NCBI GenBank assembly: GCA_030524035.1
Contig: JAUNHG010000001.1
Span: forward strand, 1-64,000
Direction: 5' to 3'
DNA: 64,000 nt
DNA from: Kocuria sp.
GTDB taxonomy: Bacteria > Actinomycetota > Actinomycetes > Actinomycetales > Micrococcaceae
In this document: positions 36,641-45,311 of the stretch, in pieces
Position numbering within the stretch: the first letter of the stretch is position 1
Layout: each line of letters begins with the position of its first letter
Notes under the pieces: generated by a model
The model's input: only the letters and a program-made list of their open reading frames with translations
The model's database searches: none
Told to the model about the DNA's origin: nothing
Made by a program: the position numbers and the translations under genes

Positions 36641-37765
36641 TTAAGAACTCGGTAGGCGTACTGGCATCAGCAGGTAACGGTAGTCATCTCGGTCTGTACC
36701 GTCTGCTTCTTCCTGAGCGGATAACACTGCTGGTTTGGGGGGTGCGGTGAAGGAAAAACGGACATAGTCAGAACCGAAAGCTTGGAGGCCGTCGGAAAGG
36801 TATACGGGGTTGAATGCCACGGTGATGTCTTCACCCTGCAAGGTGGCTTCAATGATTTCTGAGGCTTGAGCATCTTCACCGGTGCCAGCGTCCAGTGCCA
36901 CCTGACCTTCAGTGAAAGCCAATCGCACGGGAGTGTTACGTTCTGCGACCAAAGAAACTCGGCGAACAGCTTCCATAAGTTCTGCGGTCTTAACCGAAAC
37001 CGTGATGGGGGTGGATTCCGGGAATAGTGAACGGATTTTTGGGTACTCTCCATCGATCAACAATGACGTTGTGCGACGTCCACCTGATTCAAATCCCACC
37101 AGTTCAGCGGAATCAGATAACGCAAGGTTCAGTTCACCGGCAGGTCCCAAAGTCTTGGCAATGTCATGAAGGGTTTTTGCTTTCACCAACATTGAAGTTT
37201 GCATGGACGACGACCCAGGACGCCACGTAAGTTCCCGCATGGCCAAGCGATAGCGGTCAGTGGCTAGCAACGTCATGCGCTCACCATCAATTTCGATCCG
37301 GACTCCGGTCAGGATCGGCAAGGTGTCATCTTTGGAAGCTGCGATATTGACTTGCGCTACAGCTTGAGCGAATTGGGAGCCATCTACTGTTCCGGATACC
37401 TCTGGTAAACCAGGTAGTTCTGGGTACTCTTCGACCGGCATTGCTGCCAAATTAAACCGGGAGGACCGGCATGTGAGGGTGAGTTTGCCACCTTCGGCCA
37501 CGACATCTACGGGAGCAGAGGGTAGAGAACGGCAGATGTCTGAGAGTAGGCGACCCGAAACCAGAGTGGTTCCTTCCTCGGCAATCTCAGCATCAATCGA
37601 AACTCGTGAAGAAATCTCGTAGTCAAAACCTGCCAAAGAAACTTGCCCAGCTCCTGCTGTCAGCAACACACCGGAGAGTACAGGAACCGGTGGTCGTGGG
37701 GACAAGGACCTCGCTGTCCAGGTCACAGCCTCGGCCAAGACATCACGTTCCACGGAGAACTTCAC
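36641..37765 (-). CDS. dnaN: DNA polymerase III beta subunit (sliding clamp)
   Basis: This 374-residue protein forms the dimeric ring that holds DNA polymerase III on DNA. The three-domain repeat is of normal length. The GTG at 37765 gives the family start (KFSVERDVLAEAVTWTARSLSPRPPVPVLSG); the last residues (YLLMPVRL) are the standard clamp end. oriC lies immediately upstream. Confidence 0.96.
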   Translation of the reverse strand: MKFSVERDVLAEAVTWTARSLSPRPPVPVLSGVLLTAGAGQVSLAGFDYEISSRVSIDAEIAEEGTTLVSGRLLSDICRSLPSAPVDVVAEGGKLTLTCRSSRFNLAAMPVEEYPELPGLPEVSGTVDGSQFAQAVAQVNIAASKDDTLPILTGVRIEIDGERMTLLATDRYRLAMRELTWRPGSSSMQTSMLVKAKTLHDIAKTLGPAGELNLALSDSAELVGFESGGRRTTSLLIDGEYPKIRSLFPESTPITVSVKTAELMEAVRRVSLVAERNTPVRLAFTEGQVALDAGTGEDAQASEIIEATLQGEDITVAFNPVYLSDGLQAFGSDYVRFSFTAPPKPAVLSAQEEADGTDRDDYRYLLMPVRLPSS

Positions 37766-38308
37766 AAGAACTGCCTTTCGTTCGCAGATGCCGTGTGTGC
37801 TGTTGAGTGCACAGACGACGAACAGCATCGTATGGCGTCATGCGCTTTTAGGCCATCTTCAGTACTGGGTGTGTGCAGATCGCGAGGTCTGACGGTTAGG
37901 TCCTGTAATTACAAGTCGCTCTAGGTCTGAGCCCTGAGTGTTATTCGGGATATAAAAATTTCAGTAGGAGTGTTAATAACACCTGTGGATGTTGTGGAAA
38001 ACTCGCTTTTTGTGCCTCATACCGTTCATCACACTGTGGGTTTCCTGTGGGTCATCATCCACCGACTGAGGCCTGTACCGTGGAAGAACATCCTTGTTAT
38101 TTCAGGGCTCTCCACACCTCGTCCACTGGATGAAGAATCTTGTCCACGGCTAGTTCCTGGTTGTCCACAGATTTTTCCACAGCTGGTGATTTCCCTCCAT
38201 GCACACAGCATCCACAACGTCGATATTTTTGTGGTTACACAATTTTCTGAGCAGACCACAAGGCCTCATGGCCTGTGGAAAACCAGGTTCAGACTCGTCA
38301 AGGAACGC
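37766..38308. other. chromosomal origin oriC between dnaN and dnaA
   Basis: This 543-base non-coding region has several DnaA boxes. Exact TTWTNCACA matches lie at 37993-38001 (reverse), 38173-38181 and 38274-38282 (reverse), and the near match TTGTCCACA lies at 38161-38169. Further one- or two-mismatch copies lie around 37984 and 38208. A local AT-rich stretch (about 37945-37980) could be the unwinding element. Position between dnaA and dnaN is as in Mycobacterium. Confidence 0.9.
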
Positions 38309-39925
38309 TCAGGTAGTGCGCTGCTGCTTGATCCGGTTGGTTAGTTCGGTGACCTGATTAAAGATCTGACGCCGCTCTGCCATCAGAGTCCTGATTTTCC
38401 GATCAGCGTGCATCACTGTGGTGTGGTCTCGTCCACCCAATTCCTGTCCGATCTTGGGCAATGACATATCCGTGAGTTCACGTAACAGGTACATCGCGAT
38501 TTGACGGGCTGTGACCAACGTTCTGGTTCTGGATTTGGACTTCAATTCATCTAGTGAAATATCGAAGTAGGCCGCAGTTTGCCCCAGGATCGTGGCCGCC
38601 GTGATCTCGCCACCTTCGTCATCTGTGATCAAGTCCTTGAGCACCAACTCTGCCAAGGGAAGATCGACATCCTGCTTATTTAAAGAGGCGAAGGCCGTGA
38701 CTCGAATCAAAGCGCCTTCAAGTTCACGGATGTTGGTTGAAATTCGGGATGCGATGTACTCCAGAACTTCCGGGGAAGCCTTCATGCCATCCGCATCTGC
38801 TTTTTTGCGCAAAATAGCAATCCGCGTTTCCAGTTCAGGCGGTTGGACATCCGTGATCAGTCCCCACTCGAAGCGTGAGCGCATCCGATCCGCAAAACCG
38901 GTCAGCTGTTTAGGCGGGGTGTCGGAGGTGATCACAATCTGTTTTTCGTGATTGTGCAACGAGTTGAAGGTATGGAAGAACTCTTCTTGGGTATGTTCCT
39001 TACCCGCTAAGAACTGGATGTCGTCGATCAGCAACATGTCTACGTTGCGGTAGATCTCTTTGAACGACGAGCCTTCATCATCACGGATCGAGTTGATGAA
39101 GTCGTTGGTGAATTCTTCCGAATTCACGTATCGCACCCGCATATTCGGGTAAAGTCGCTTGCCATAATGCCCAATCGCGTGTAGCAAGTGGGTCTTGCCC
39201 AACCCGGAGTCACCATAAATGAACAAGGGGTTGTAGGCCTTAGCCGGAGTTTCTGCCACGGCAAACGCTGCTGCATGTGCGAAGCGGTTGGATTGACCAA
39301 TCACAAACGTTTCAAAGACATACTTAGGGTTTAACCGTGCCGACGAGTTCCATTCAGCGGCTTCGGCATTCGCAGTGCCGTGGTCATCAGAAGTGGGCTC
39401 TGCATTCTGTTTCTGTTCTTGTGTGGCCTGGTCAGCTGTCGTAGTAGGTGACGGGGAAGAGGCCTGAGGGGCTCCCACCGATGCTGAGTCAACGGAAGGG
39501 TCGTTTCCCTCATGCTCCGGTCGGTTCACGGCTGGTTCGGTGCCGTGCATGTTGTGATTCGACGCCGTCGCTCGTTCAGCTTCCAGCTCCTCCAAAGGAG
39601 GTAATGAACGGGTGGAGGGGTGAGATACGGGCACCTCCTGTTGTGCAGTGGCGGTTTCTAAGTCCGTATCCACCACAACAGCCATCAAAGTGTCCGCACC
39701 AAAAACCTGTGTCACAGCTTGTGTCACAGCTTGGGCGATTGTGGATTGAAAAACCTCACGGGTTAACTCATTCGGAACAGCCATCAGCAACGTACTGCCC
39801 ATCAAACCCCGGGGTTGAGCCAACCCCAAGAAGCCACGATGCCGGGCACTGATCTCAGGATTTTGCGTGAGAACTTCCATGCACCGAACCCACTGAGTGT
39901 CGAGCTGATTTTGCTGAAGACTCAC
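38309..39925 (-). CDS. dnaA: chromosomal replication initiator DnaA
   Basis: This 538-residue AAA+ initiator has domain I (about 1-90), an acidic low-complexity domain II (about 95-190), the ATPase domain with Walker [10 protein letters not shown] at about 238-246 and Walker B LLIDDIQF, and the C-terminal DNA-binding domain with the signature [15 protein letters not shown]. The GTG at 39925 has GGAG upstream and yields the family-type start ([18 protein letters not shown]). The gene faces oriC on its 3' side and a second DnaA-box-bearing region on its 5' side. Confidence 0.97.
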   Translation of the reverse strand: MSLQQNQLDTQWVRCMEVLTQNPEISARHRGFLGLAQPRGLMGSTLLMAVPNELTREVFQSTIAQAVTQAVTQVFGADTLMAVVVDTDLETATAQQEVPVSHPSTRSLPPLEELEAERATASNHNMHGTEPAVNRPEHEGNDPSVDSASVGAPQASSPSPTTTADQATQEQKQNAEPTSDDHGTANAEAAEWNSSARLNPKYVFETFVIGQSNRFAHAAAFAVAETPAKAYNPLFIYGDSGLGKTHLLHAIGHYGKRLYPNMRVRYVNSEEFTNDFINSIRDDEGSSFKEIYRNVDMLLIDDIQFLAGKEHTQEEFFHTFNSLHNHEKQIVITSDTPPKQLTGFADRMRSRFEWGLITDVQPPELETRIAILRKKADADGMKASPEVLEYIASRISTNIRELEGALIRVTAFASLNKQDVDLPLAELVLKDLITDDEGGEITAATILGQTAAYFDISLDELKSKSRTRTLVTARQIAMYLLRELTDMSLPKIGQELGGRDHTTVMHADRKIRTLMAERRQIFNQVTELTNRIKQQRTT

Positions 39926-40252
39926 TGTTGCAGGCTCCGGGGCTCTCTCGTTGGGCGGCCGGGTGGTACCGGCTTGGGGGCAGTATCCGCAATTTTCCAC
40001 AGAGTTGTTCACAGCAGTGGATATCGCTTTGGGGGCGGGACACGAACGCCAGCCTAGAGCACCATACAGGGGTGTTCCTAGCGGCAAAACGCGGCAGATC
40101 ATAACTACATTTTTGTAGTTACACTTCTGTTCCCGCGCCCCTGTTGGGAAAGGAGCGGTTGAAGTTATCCACAAGATTTTTTCGTATCCGTGCACAGCTG
40201 TGGGAAAAGCAAAGGTCACTCAGAACCGTTGGTGAGGTTTCTTCGGCAATAG
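39926..40252. promoter_or_regulatory. dnaA upstream region with a DnaA box
   Basis: This part of the dnaA-rpmH intergenic region has a perfect DnaA box TTATCCACA at 40165-40173. It likely contains the dnaA promoter with autoregulation by DnaA; the exact -35 and -10 elements were not determined. An open frame for the longer dnaA start (to 40219) crosses it but lacks a family match. Confidence 0.6.
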
Positions 40253-40281
40253 TTGACCCGACTTAACCGGCTGCCTACACT
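40253..40281 (+). promoter_or_regulatory. rpmH promoter
   Basis: TTGACC (40253-40258) and TACACT (40276-40281) are separated by 17 bases, an ideal sigma-A-type spacing. The predicted transcript would have a leader of about 190 bases before rpmH. Confidence 0.7.
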
Positions 40282-40476
40282 TGGGCAGTCCTGTGTCTGT
40301 CATTGCGCCCGTACTTTGTCTGTGACTCGCGGTCGCCGGGACACACCTTTTCGACCACCACAATGGTGACCGGTTCCATAGGTGAATGGGTTGCTGCGCG
40401 CCATGGCAAGTTTCCAGGTTGCGTGCCCCGGGATCTTCTTGGAACCACTCACCTTCCTGTTACGGGAGTATTGACA

Positions 40477-40614
40477 ATGAGCAAGCGCACTTTTCAGCCG
40501 AATAACCGCCGCCGGGCCAGGAAGCACGGTTTCCGTGCTCGTATGCGCACTCGTGCCGGCCGCGCCATTCTGACTGCACGCCGTTCCAAGGGCCGTGCCT
40601 CACTGTCTGCCTGA
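40477..40614 (+). CDS. rpmH: ribosomal protein L34
   Basis: This 45-residue basic protein of the large ribosomal subunit matches the family throughout ([19 protein letters not shown]). GGGAG lies before the ATG at 40477. It starts the plus-strand rpmH-rnpA-yidD-yidC-jag-rsmG run. Confidence 0.97.
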   Translation: MSKRTFQPNNRRRARKHGFRARMRTRAGRAILTARRSKGRASLSA

Positions 40615-40707
40615 AATCGTTTGTAGCTTCTTTTCTGATTCGCAGGTTGTGGTACTTCACCATCTCCGTCATTGAGGTGCTAGGCCAAATTCGCAAGGGG
40701 TGAGCGC

Positions 40708-41091
40708 GTGCTTCCTTCACAGCACAGGATGCGCACATCCACGCTTTTTGCAGCAACGACGCGTTCCGGTGTCCGGCAAGGGCGCCGGAACGTTGTTGTT
40801 TACCTCCGTGCTACGGCACAGGAGCAACCAGTGCGAGCTGGTTTTGTGGTGTCTAAGGCGGTGGGAAATGCCGTCACACGGAACAAAGTGAAACGTCGTT
40901 TACGGGCGCTGGTGAATCACACCCTAAAAAGAGCTGAACCTACCGGATATGACGTGGTGGTTCGTGCTTTACCACCGGCGGGCCAGGCCACTTTCGAACA
41001 ACTTGCTACTGACTGGTCTTCGGCCTGGTCCAAGGCACATACCAAAGTTTTTGTGCCTGTTGCACATGCGTCAGGTGGTGGTCATGGATAG
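40708..41091 (+). CDS. rnpA: ribonuclease P protein component
   Basis: This 127-residue basic protein assists the RNase P RNA in trimming tRNA 5' ends. The signature VSKAVGNAVTRNKVKRRLR, which binds RNA, is present. It starts at GTG 40708 (preceded by AAGGGG) in the family pattern LPSQHRMRTS. It overlaps yidD by eight bases. Confidence 0.95.
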   Translation: MLPSQHRMRTSTLFAATTRSGVRQGRRNVVVYLRATAQEQPVRAGFVVSKAVGNAVTRNKVKRRLRALVNHTLKRAEPTGYDVVVRALPPAGQATFEQLATDWSSAWSKAHTKVFVPVAHASGGGHG

Positions 41092-41569
41092 CGCACAAAA
41101 GTCTGAAATATCACCTCAAGATCGGTTGGCTGCTGCACCGTCAGAATTTGTGCATGCTCGTAGCGCTCTTTATGTGCTGTGGCTGCTTCCTCAAAACCTG
41201 CTCATTGCAGGTTTGAAAGTGTATCGTGCTTTGATTTCTCCGCTGTATGGAGATGTGTGTAGGCATTTTCCTACTTGTTCAGCGTATGCACTGGAATCTG
41301 TTACTCGATATGGCGCCGTTCGCGGATTGAGTTTAACAGTTCGACGTTTATTACGGTGTCATCCTTGGGCAGCTGGGGGTATTGATAGGGTTCCTGCTGG
41401 GGGTCGTTGCTTTTCGTCTGTTGAACAGCTTCCCAAAATTATGATCTTGAACCATCCCACCCACGAGGATTTAGCATTTTTGTTATCCTCTTTCACGCAG
41501 GTTGCTTATACAGATAAAAATATATCGGGAAAATCTATTTTTCACCGAAAACTAAAGGATGCAGCCTAG
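41084..41569 (+). CDS. yidD: membrane protein insertion efficiency factor YidD, with a long C-terminal tail
   Basis: This small protein assists YidC in membrane protein insertion. The core (about residues 30-110) shows the family signature ALISPLYGDVCRHFPTCSAYALESVTRYGAVRG and the end RCHPWAAGGIDRVP. After that comes an extra tail of about 55 residues (FSSVEQLPKIMIL to the end) which most YidD proteins lack, encoded by clearly AT-rich DNA. Total length is 161 residues against the usual 70-110. The ATG at 41084 overlaps rnpA, and yidC starts 11 bases after its stop. Confidence 0.9.
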   Translation: MDSAQKSEISPQDRLAAAPSEFVHARSALYVLWLLPQNLLIAGLKVYRALISPLYGDVCRHFPTCSAYALESVTRYGAVRGLSLTVRRLLRCHPWAAGGIDRVPAGGRCFSSVEQLPKIMILNHPTHEDLAFLLSSFTQVAYTDKNISGKSIFHRKLKDAA

Positions 41570-41580
41570 GAGAAATATTC

Positions 41581-42597
41581 ATGAATTTTTTTGACATGAT
41601 TCTTTGGCCCTTTATGTGGGTCGTTTCAGCGGTGTTGTGGGTTTTCCATTCACTGCTTGCTGCCGTGGGCATGGATCCGGCCAGCGGCTGGACGTGGGTG
41701 TTAGCCATTGTCGGTCTGACGCTGGTCATGCGAACCCTCACAATTCCACTGTTCATGAAGCAGATTCGTTCTATGCGCGGTATGCAGGTCATACAGCCCG
41801 AGATGGCTAAGCTACAAGCCAAATACAAGGGAAAAACTGACCAAGTTTCTCGTCAAGCCATGGGGCAAGAACAGCTGGCCCTGTACAAAAAACATAACGT
41901 CAATCCGCTGGCCTCGTGTTTGCCGATCTTGGCACAGGTGCCGATCTTTTTTGGATTGTTCCAGGTGCTTAACGGTGTTCGTGGTGCAGCAGAGCGCAAC
42001 GAAGGTATCCTATTACTGAATGCAGAGATGATCCATCAGTTCAACGATGGAACGTTATTTGGGGCCCCGCTATTTTCGACGCTGCGCAGTCCGGGCGATG
42101 GAAATCATTCCACAACGGTTATTATTGCTGTTCTTCTGGTGATTGCCATGACTGTCACCATGTTTATTTCTCAGAAACAATTGGCGGCAAAGAATGTTTC
42201 GGAAGCTACCAAAAACTCACCGATGTATCGGCAACAACAGATGATCATTTATATTTTTCCGATCATCTTTGCCATCACTGGCATTAATTTCCCTATTGGT
42301 GTGCTGATTTATTGGACAGTGTCCAACCTGTGGTCCATGGGCCAACAGTACTGGGTGATTCGCCATAATCCCACGCCCGGTTCGGAAGCAGAGCGTGAGC
42401 TTAATGCGCGGCGTGCAGCTAAAGGATTGCCTCCAGTCGGAAAAACCAAGGAAGAGCACGAAGCTGAGCTTGAAGAAGCCCGTGCTAAGGCTGCTGCAGG
42501 TCAACGCCAGCAACCTATGAGTAAAAAACGCCAAAAAGCCCAAGCCAAGAAACAGCAGGGTGCGCAGCACCAGGCGTCCCGCAACCACAGTTCTTAA
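41581..42597 (+). CDS. yidC: membrane protein insertase YidC
   Basis: This 338-residue Oxa1/YidC-family insertase places newly made proteins in the membrane, alone or with SecYEG. It has five or so TM helices, the conserved NPLASCLPILAQVPIFFGLFQVL stretch around residue 118, and INFPIGVLIYWTVSNLWSMGQQYWVIR near the last helices. The hydrophilic C-terminal tail is rich in Lys, Gln and Ala (about 60 residues) and may bind ribosomes. It lacks the large periplasmic P1 domain of proteobacterial forms, as is normal for Gram-positives. Confidence 0.95.
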   Translation: MNFFDMILWPFMWVVSAVLWVFHSLLAAVGMDPASGWTWVLAIVGLTLVMRTLTIPLFMKQIRSMRGMQVIQPEMAKLQAKYKGKTDQVSRQAMGQEQLALYKKHNVNPLASCLPILAQVPIFFGLFQVLNGVRGAAERNEGILLLNAEMIHQFNDGTLFGAPLFSTLRSPGDGNHSTTVIIAVLLVIAMTVTMFISQKQLAAKNVSEATKNSPMYRQQQMIIYIFPIIFAITGINFPIGVLIYWTVSNLWSMGQQYWVIRHNPTPGSEAERELNARRAAKGLPPVGKTKEEHEAELEEARAKAAAGQRQQPMSKKRQKAQAKKQQGAQHQASRNHSS

Positions 42598-42607
42598 GGA
42601 GCCTTCG

Positions 42608-43177
42608 ATGAGTGAAAACACGACAGAAGTTCCCAGGGAAAACGCCGATTCACCTGACACCGAATCAGGTCCCACTCCCCGTCAAAGCACTGATGACGAT
42701 ACTTTTGACCCCTTAGTGGAGGAGGGGGAAGTAGCGGCTGACTATCTGGAGGAATTACTCGACCTTGCAGATTTGGATGGGGACATCGATATTGAGGTCC
42801 GCAATGGCCGAACCTACTTGTCTGTGCTGACTGATGATGGTTCGGCTGATGATTTGCAGGTGTTGGTTGGGGAACAAGGCAAGGTTTTAGAGGCTCTGCA
42901 AGAGCTGGTGCGTTTGGCTGTTCTCGCGAATACAGACCGTCGCAGTCGTCTTGTTTTAGATATCGCAGGTCATCGAGAACAACGGGCAGTGAAGTTGCGC
43001 GAGATGGCGACACAAGTGGTAGAAGACGTTCGTTCCACAGGACAAGCAGTACACCTCGATCCTTTGTCACCCTACGAACGTAAGATCGTTCATGATGCGG
43101 TGGCAGAAGCTGGTTTGCATTCGGAATCTGAAGGTGAAGGTGCAGACCGACACATTGTGATCAGCATCCAGGACTAA
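42608..43177 (+). CDS. jag: RNA-binding protein Jag/KhpB (KH and R3H domains)
   Basis: This 189-residue cytoplasmic protein starts with an acidic, Thr/Ser-rich segment (about 50 residues), followed by a KH domain (about 60-125; VLVGEQGKVLEALQELVRLAV) and an R3H domain (about 140-187; LSPYERKIVHDAVAEAGLHSESEGEGADRHIVI). Homologues bind RNA and help control cell size and division in Gram-positives. AAGGAG precedes the ATG. It is cotranscribed with yidC and rsmG. Confidence 0.92.
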   Translation: MSENTTEVPRENADSPDTESGPTPRQSTDDDTFDPLVEEGEVAADYLEELLDLADLDGDIDIEVRNGRTYLSVLTDDGSADDLQVLVGEQGKVLEALQELVRLAVLANTDRRSRLVLDIAGHREQRAVKLREMATQVVEDVRSTGQAVHLDPLSPYERKIVHDAVAEAGLHSESEGEGADRHIVISIQD

Positions 43178-43192
43178 TGCAGAACAGAACAC

Positions 43193-43873
43193 GTGATGAC
43201 ATTGACCCAGGCTGATCGTTTGGCTCCGCAACCCCAACAACCACCGATACTTGACGGGGAGGCTTTGAGTGCTGCTCAGAAAATTTTTGGTGATCGCTTA
43301 CCGCTAGCTACGCGATATGTAGCGCACCTTGCGTCATCAGGAATTGTTCGCGGGCTGATTGGGCCACGTGAAGCGCCTCGATTGTGGGAACGTCACGTCC
43401 TAAATTGTGCAGTAATTCAAGAGTTGATACCGGACTCGGTTCGAGTGGCGGATGTAGGATCAGGTGCTGGATTGCCAGGCCTTTGTCTAGCTTTAGCTAG
43501 GCCCGATGCGCATTTCACGTTGATTGAGCCATTGGAACGCCGCGTGACGTGGTTGGAGGAAGTCGTTAACGACCTTGAGCTGGAGAATGTCAACATCTTG
43601 CGCGTACGTGGTGAGCATGCTGCAGAGCACGTTGATCAAATCCAAGTTGTTACTGCACGAGCAGTGTCAGCGTTGTCGGGACTCTTGGATATCACGCTGC
43701 CACTACTGCATGACGGCGGAGAGCTTTTGGCATTAAAGGGGCGCAGTGCTGGTGATGAAGTAGATAAGGCCCGTAAACAGCTCAAAAAGTGGAAAGCTCA
43801 GAGTGTGGAAGTCTTCACGGTTGGGGTTGATCTACTGGAAGAGCCCACAACAGTAGTTCGTGTCAGGCTGTGA
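43193..43873 (+). CDS. rsmG: 16S rRNA (guanine-N7) methyltransferase RsmG
   Basis: This 226-residue SAM-dependent methyltransferase modifies a guanosine in the 530 loop of 16S rRNA. The SAM-binding motif reads VADVGSGAGLPGLCLAL and a conserved RPDAHFTLIEPLERRVTWLEEV follows. Both GTG 43193 and ATG 43196 are possible starts. It lies between jag and parA as in Mycobacterium (gid-parA order). Confidence 0.94.
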   Translation: MMTLTQADRLAPQPQQPPILDGEALSAAQKIFGDRLPLATRYVAHLASSGIVRGLIGPREAPRLWERHVLNCAVIQELIPDSVRVADVGSGAGLPGLCLALARPDAHFTLIEPLERRVTWLEEVVNDLELENVNILRVRGEHAAEHVDQIQVVTARAVSALSGLLDITLPLLHDGGELLALKGRSAGDEVDKARKQLKKWKAQSVEVFTVGVDLLEEPTTVVRVRL

Positions 43874-44018
43874 GCAGACCGCCCTCACCTAACTCTTTGT
43901 GCGGCATGCCTGCAGACAGCATCCACGGCAAGAAACATGTAACGGTAGGGTGGATACGCCAGTCGTACGATTCACGCATCTAGTGATATAGATCACATGG
44001 ATCATGGGAGGCTCCTTG

Positions 44019-45047
44019 ATGACAAGCTACCAATCAGAGGAAACGGAAGATGTTGGTATGCCGCCTGATCCCGCTGGCTCTCCGCGCACAATGATTCCTG
44101 ACCGAGCTCGAATTGCTGTGCGTGAACCCCAGTCCACCCAAGCATCAGTGCAGCGAAGTGCGGGCGACAGTCCGCTCGGAAGGAAACTCGTGGAAGAGAA
44201 CCAACGCCGGGCACGGTTGCAGCACCTGAACGTGCAGTCTCCGGATCAGACCAGGGTGTTTACCATCAGTAACCAGAAGGGTGGAGTGGGTAAAACCAGT
44301 ACGTCCGTCAATTTAGCGGTTGCTTTAGCGAAACACGGACAGAACGTTCTGGTGATTGATAATGATCCTCAAGGAAATGCTTCCACGGCGTTGGGGGTGC
44401 CCCATAGCACTGACGTCAATGGTGTTTATGACGTTCTTGTGGACGAAATGCCTTTGAAAGACGTCGTAGTTCCTTCCCCAGAACATGAGCTTCTCGTTGT
44501 TGCCCCGGCTACGATTGATCTGGCGGGTGCTGAGATCGAACTGGTTTCTATGGTGGCTCGTGAGCAGCGGCTTTCACGTGCAATTGCTCAGTACCAGAAA
44601 GATCGGGAGGAAAACGGCTTAGCTCGCCTGGATTACATTTTTATTGACTGTCCTCCAAGCTTAGGTCTGCTGACGATCAATGCGTTCGTTGCGGCGACGG
44701 AAGTCTTAATTCCGATCCAATGCGAGTACTACGCATTGGAAGGGTTGAGTCAGCTGATCAATAACATCACTATGATCCAGAAGCATTTGAACCCTGAGCT
44801 CAAGATGTCCACGATCATGATGACCATGTACGACGGCCGAACTAATCTAGCGTCACAAGTGGCAGAGGAAGTACGCAGTCACTTCCCGGAACAGGTTTTA
44901 GAGACCATGATCCCTCGGTCAGTCAGAATTTCAGAAGCCCCTAGTTACCAGCAGTCAGTGATTACTTATGACCCGCAGTCTACGGGGGCGTTGGCTTATC
45001 TAGAGGCGGCAGCTGAGATTGCCTATCGTGGTGCGCCGGCCGGGTAA
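44019..45047 (+). CDS. parA: chromosome-partition ATPase ParA
   Basis: This Walker-type ATPase drives segregation of the ParB-parS origin complex. The deviant Walker A KGGVGKTSTSVNLA is about residue 87 of this start; IDNDPQGNAST and the LDYIFIDCPPSLGLLTINA region follow. I choose ATG 44019 because GGGAGG lies seven bases before it; an ATG at 44004 would add five residues. Residues 1-80 form a Pro/Ser-rich extension seen in other actinobacterial ParA proteins. A parS-containing hairpin ends the gene. Confidence 0.95.
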   Translation: MTSYQSEETEDVGMPPDPAGSPRTMIPDRARIAVREPQSTQASVQRSAGDSPLGRKLVEENQRRARLQHLNVQSPDQTRVFTISNQKGGVGKTSTSVNLAVALAKHGQNVLVIDNDPQGNASTALGVPHSTDVNGVYDVLVDEMPLKDVVVPSPEHELLVVAPATIDLAGAEIELVSMVAREQRLSRAIAQYQKDREENGLARLDYIFIDCPPSLGLLTINAFVAATEVLIPIQCEYYALEGLSQLINNITMIQKHLNPELKMSTIMMTMYDGRTNLASQVAEEVRSHFPEQVLETMIPRSVRISEAPSYQQSVITYDPQSTGALAYLEAAAEIAYRGAPAG

Positions 45048-45092
45048 GATTTCGCGGAGTTGTTGAACGATTGACCTTTTAACCCCTTGGCT

Positions 45093-45124
45093 AACCCCCG
45101 TTTCACGTGAAACGGGGGTTTTTT
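45093..45124 (+). terminator. parA terminator built on a parS site
   Basis: A perfect 28-base palindrome (45093-45120) has the parS core GTTTCACGTGAAAC at 45100-45113 extended by CCCCC/GGGGG. A T run follows to 45124. The hairpin would be an efficient Rho-independent terminator, so the same bases serve as ParB site and terminator. Confidence 0.85.
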
Positions 45125-45233
45125 CATAAGTTTCAGCATGCACGATTAACGAATTTACCGTAGTAGTGCTGTTGCTGGGCTCTATCTTGCACAGACCTTG
45201 TTCATGATTTAGAACTGATGGCGCGATAACTTG

Positions 45234-45249
45234 TGTTTCACGTGAAACA
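45234..45249. promoter_or_regulatory. parS site upstream of parB
   Basis: TGTTTCACGTGAAACA is an exact parS consensus, 62 bases before the parB start. In this position ParB binding could also affect parB transcription. Confidence 0.92.
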
Positions 45250-45311
45250 CCTCCGCGTAGTAAACCCACACCGTAGAATGATTCAGATTATCAAATGGAT
45301 GGGAGAGCACG

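Noticed and set aside
39926-40219. N-terminal extension of DnaA to 40219
   Set aside because: The added 98 residues have no DnaA similarity and cover the promoter region; GTG 39925 matches the family start.
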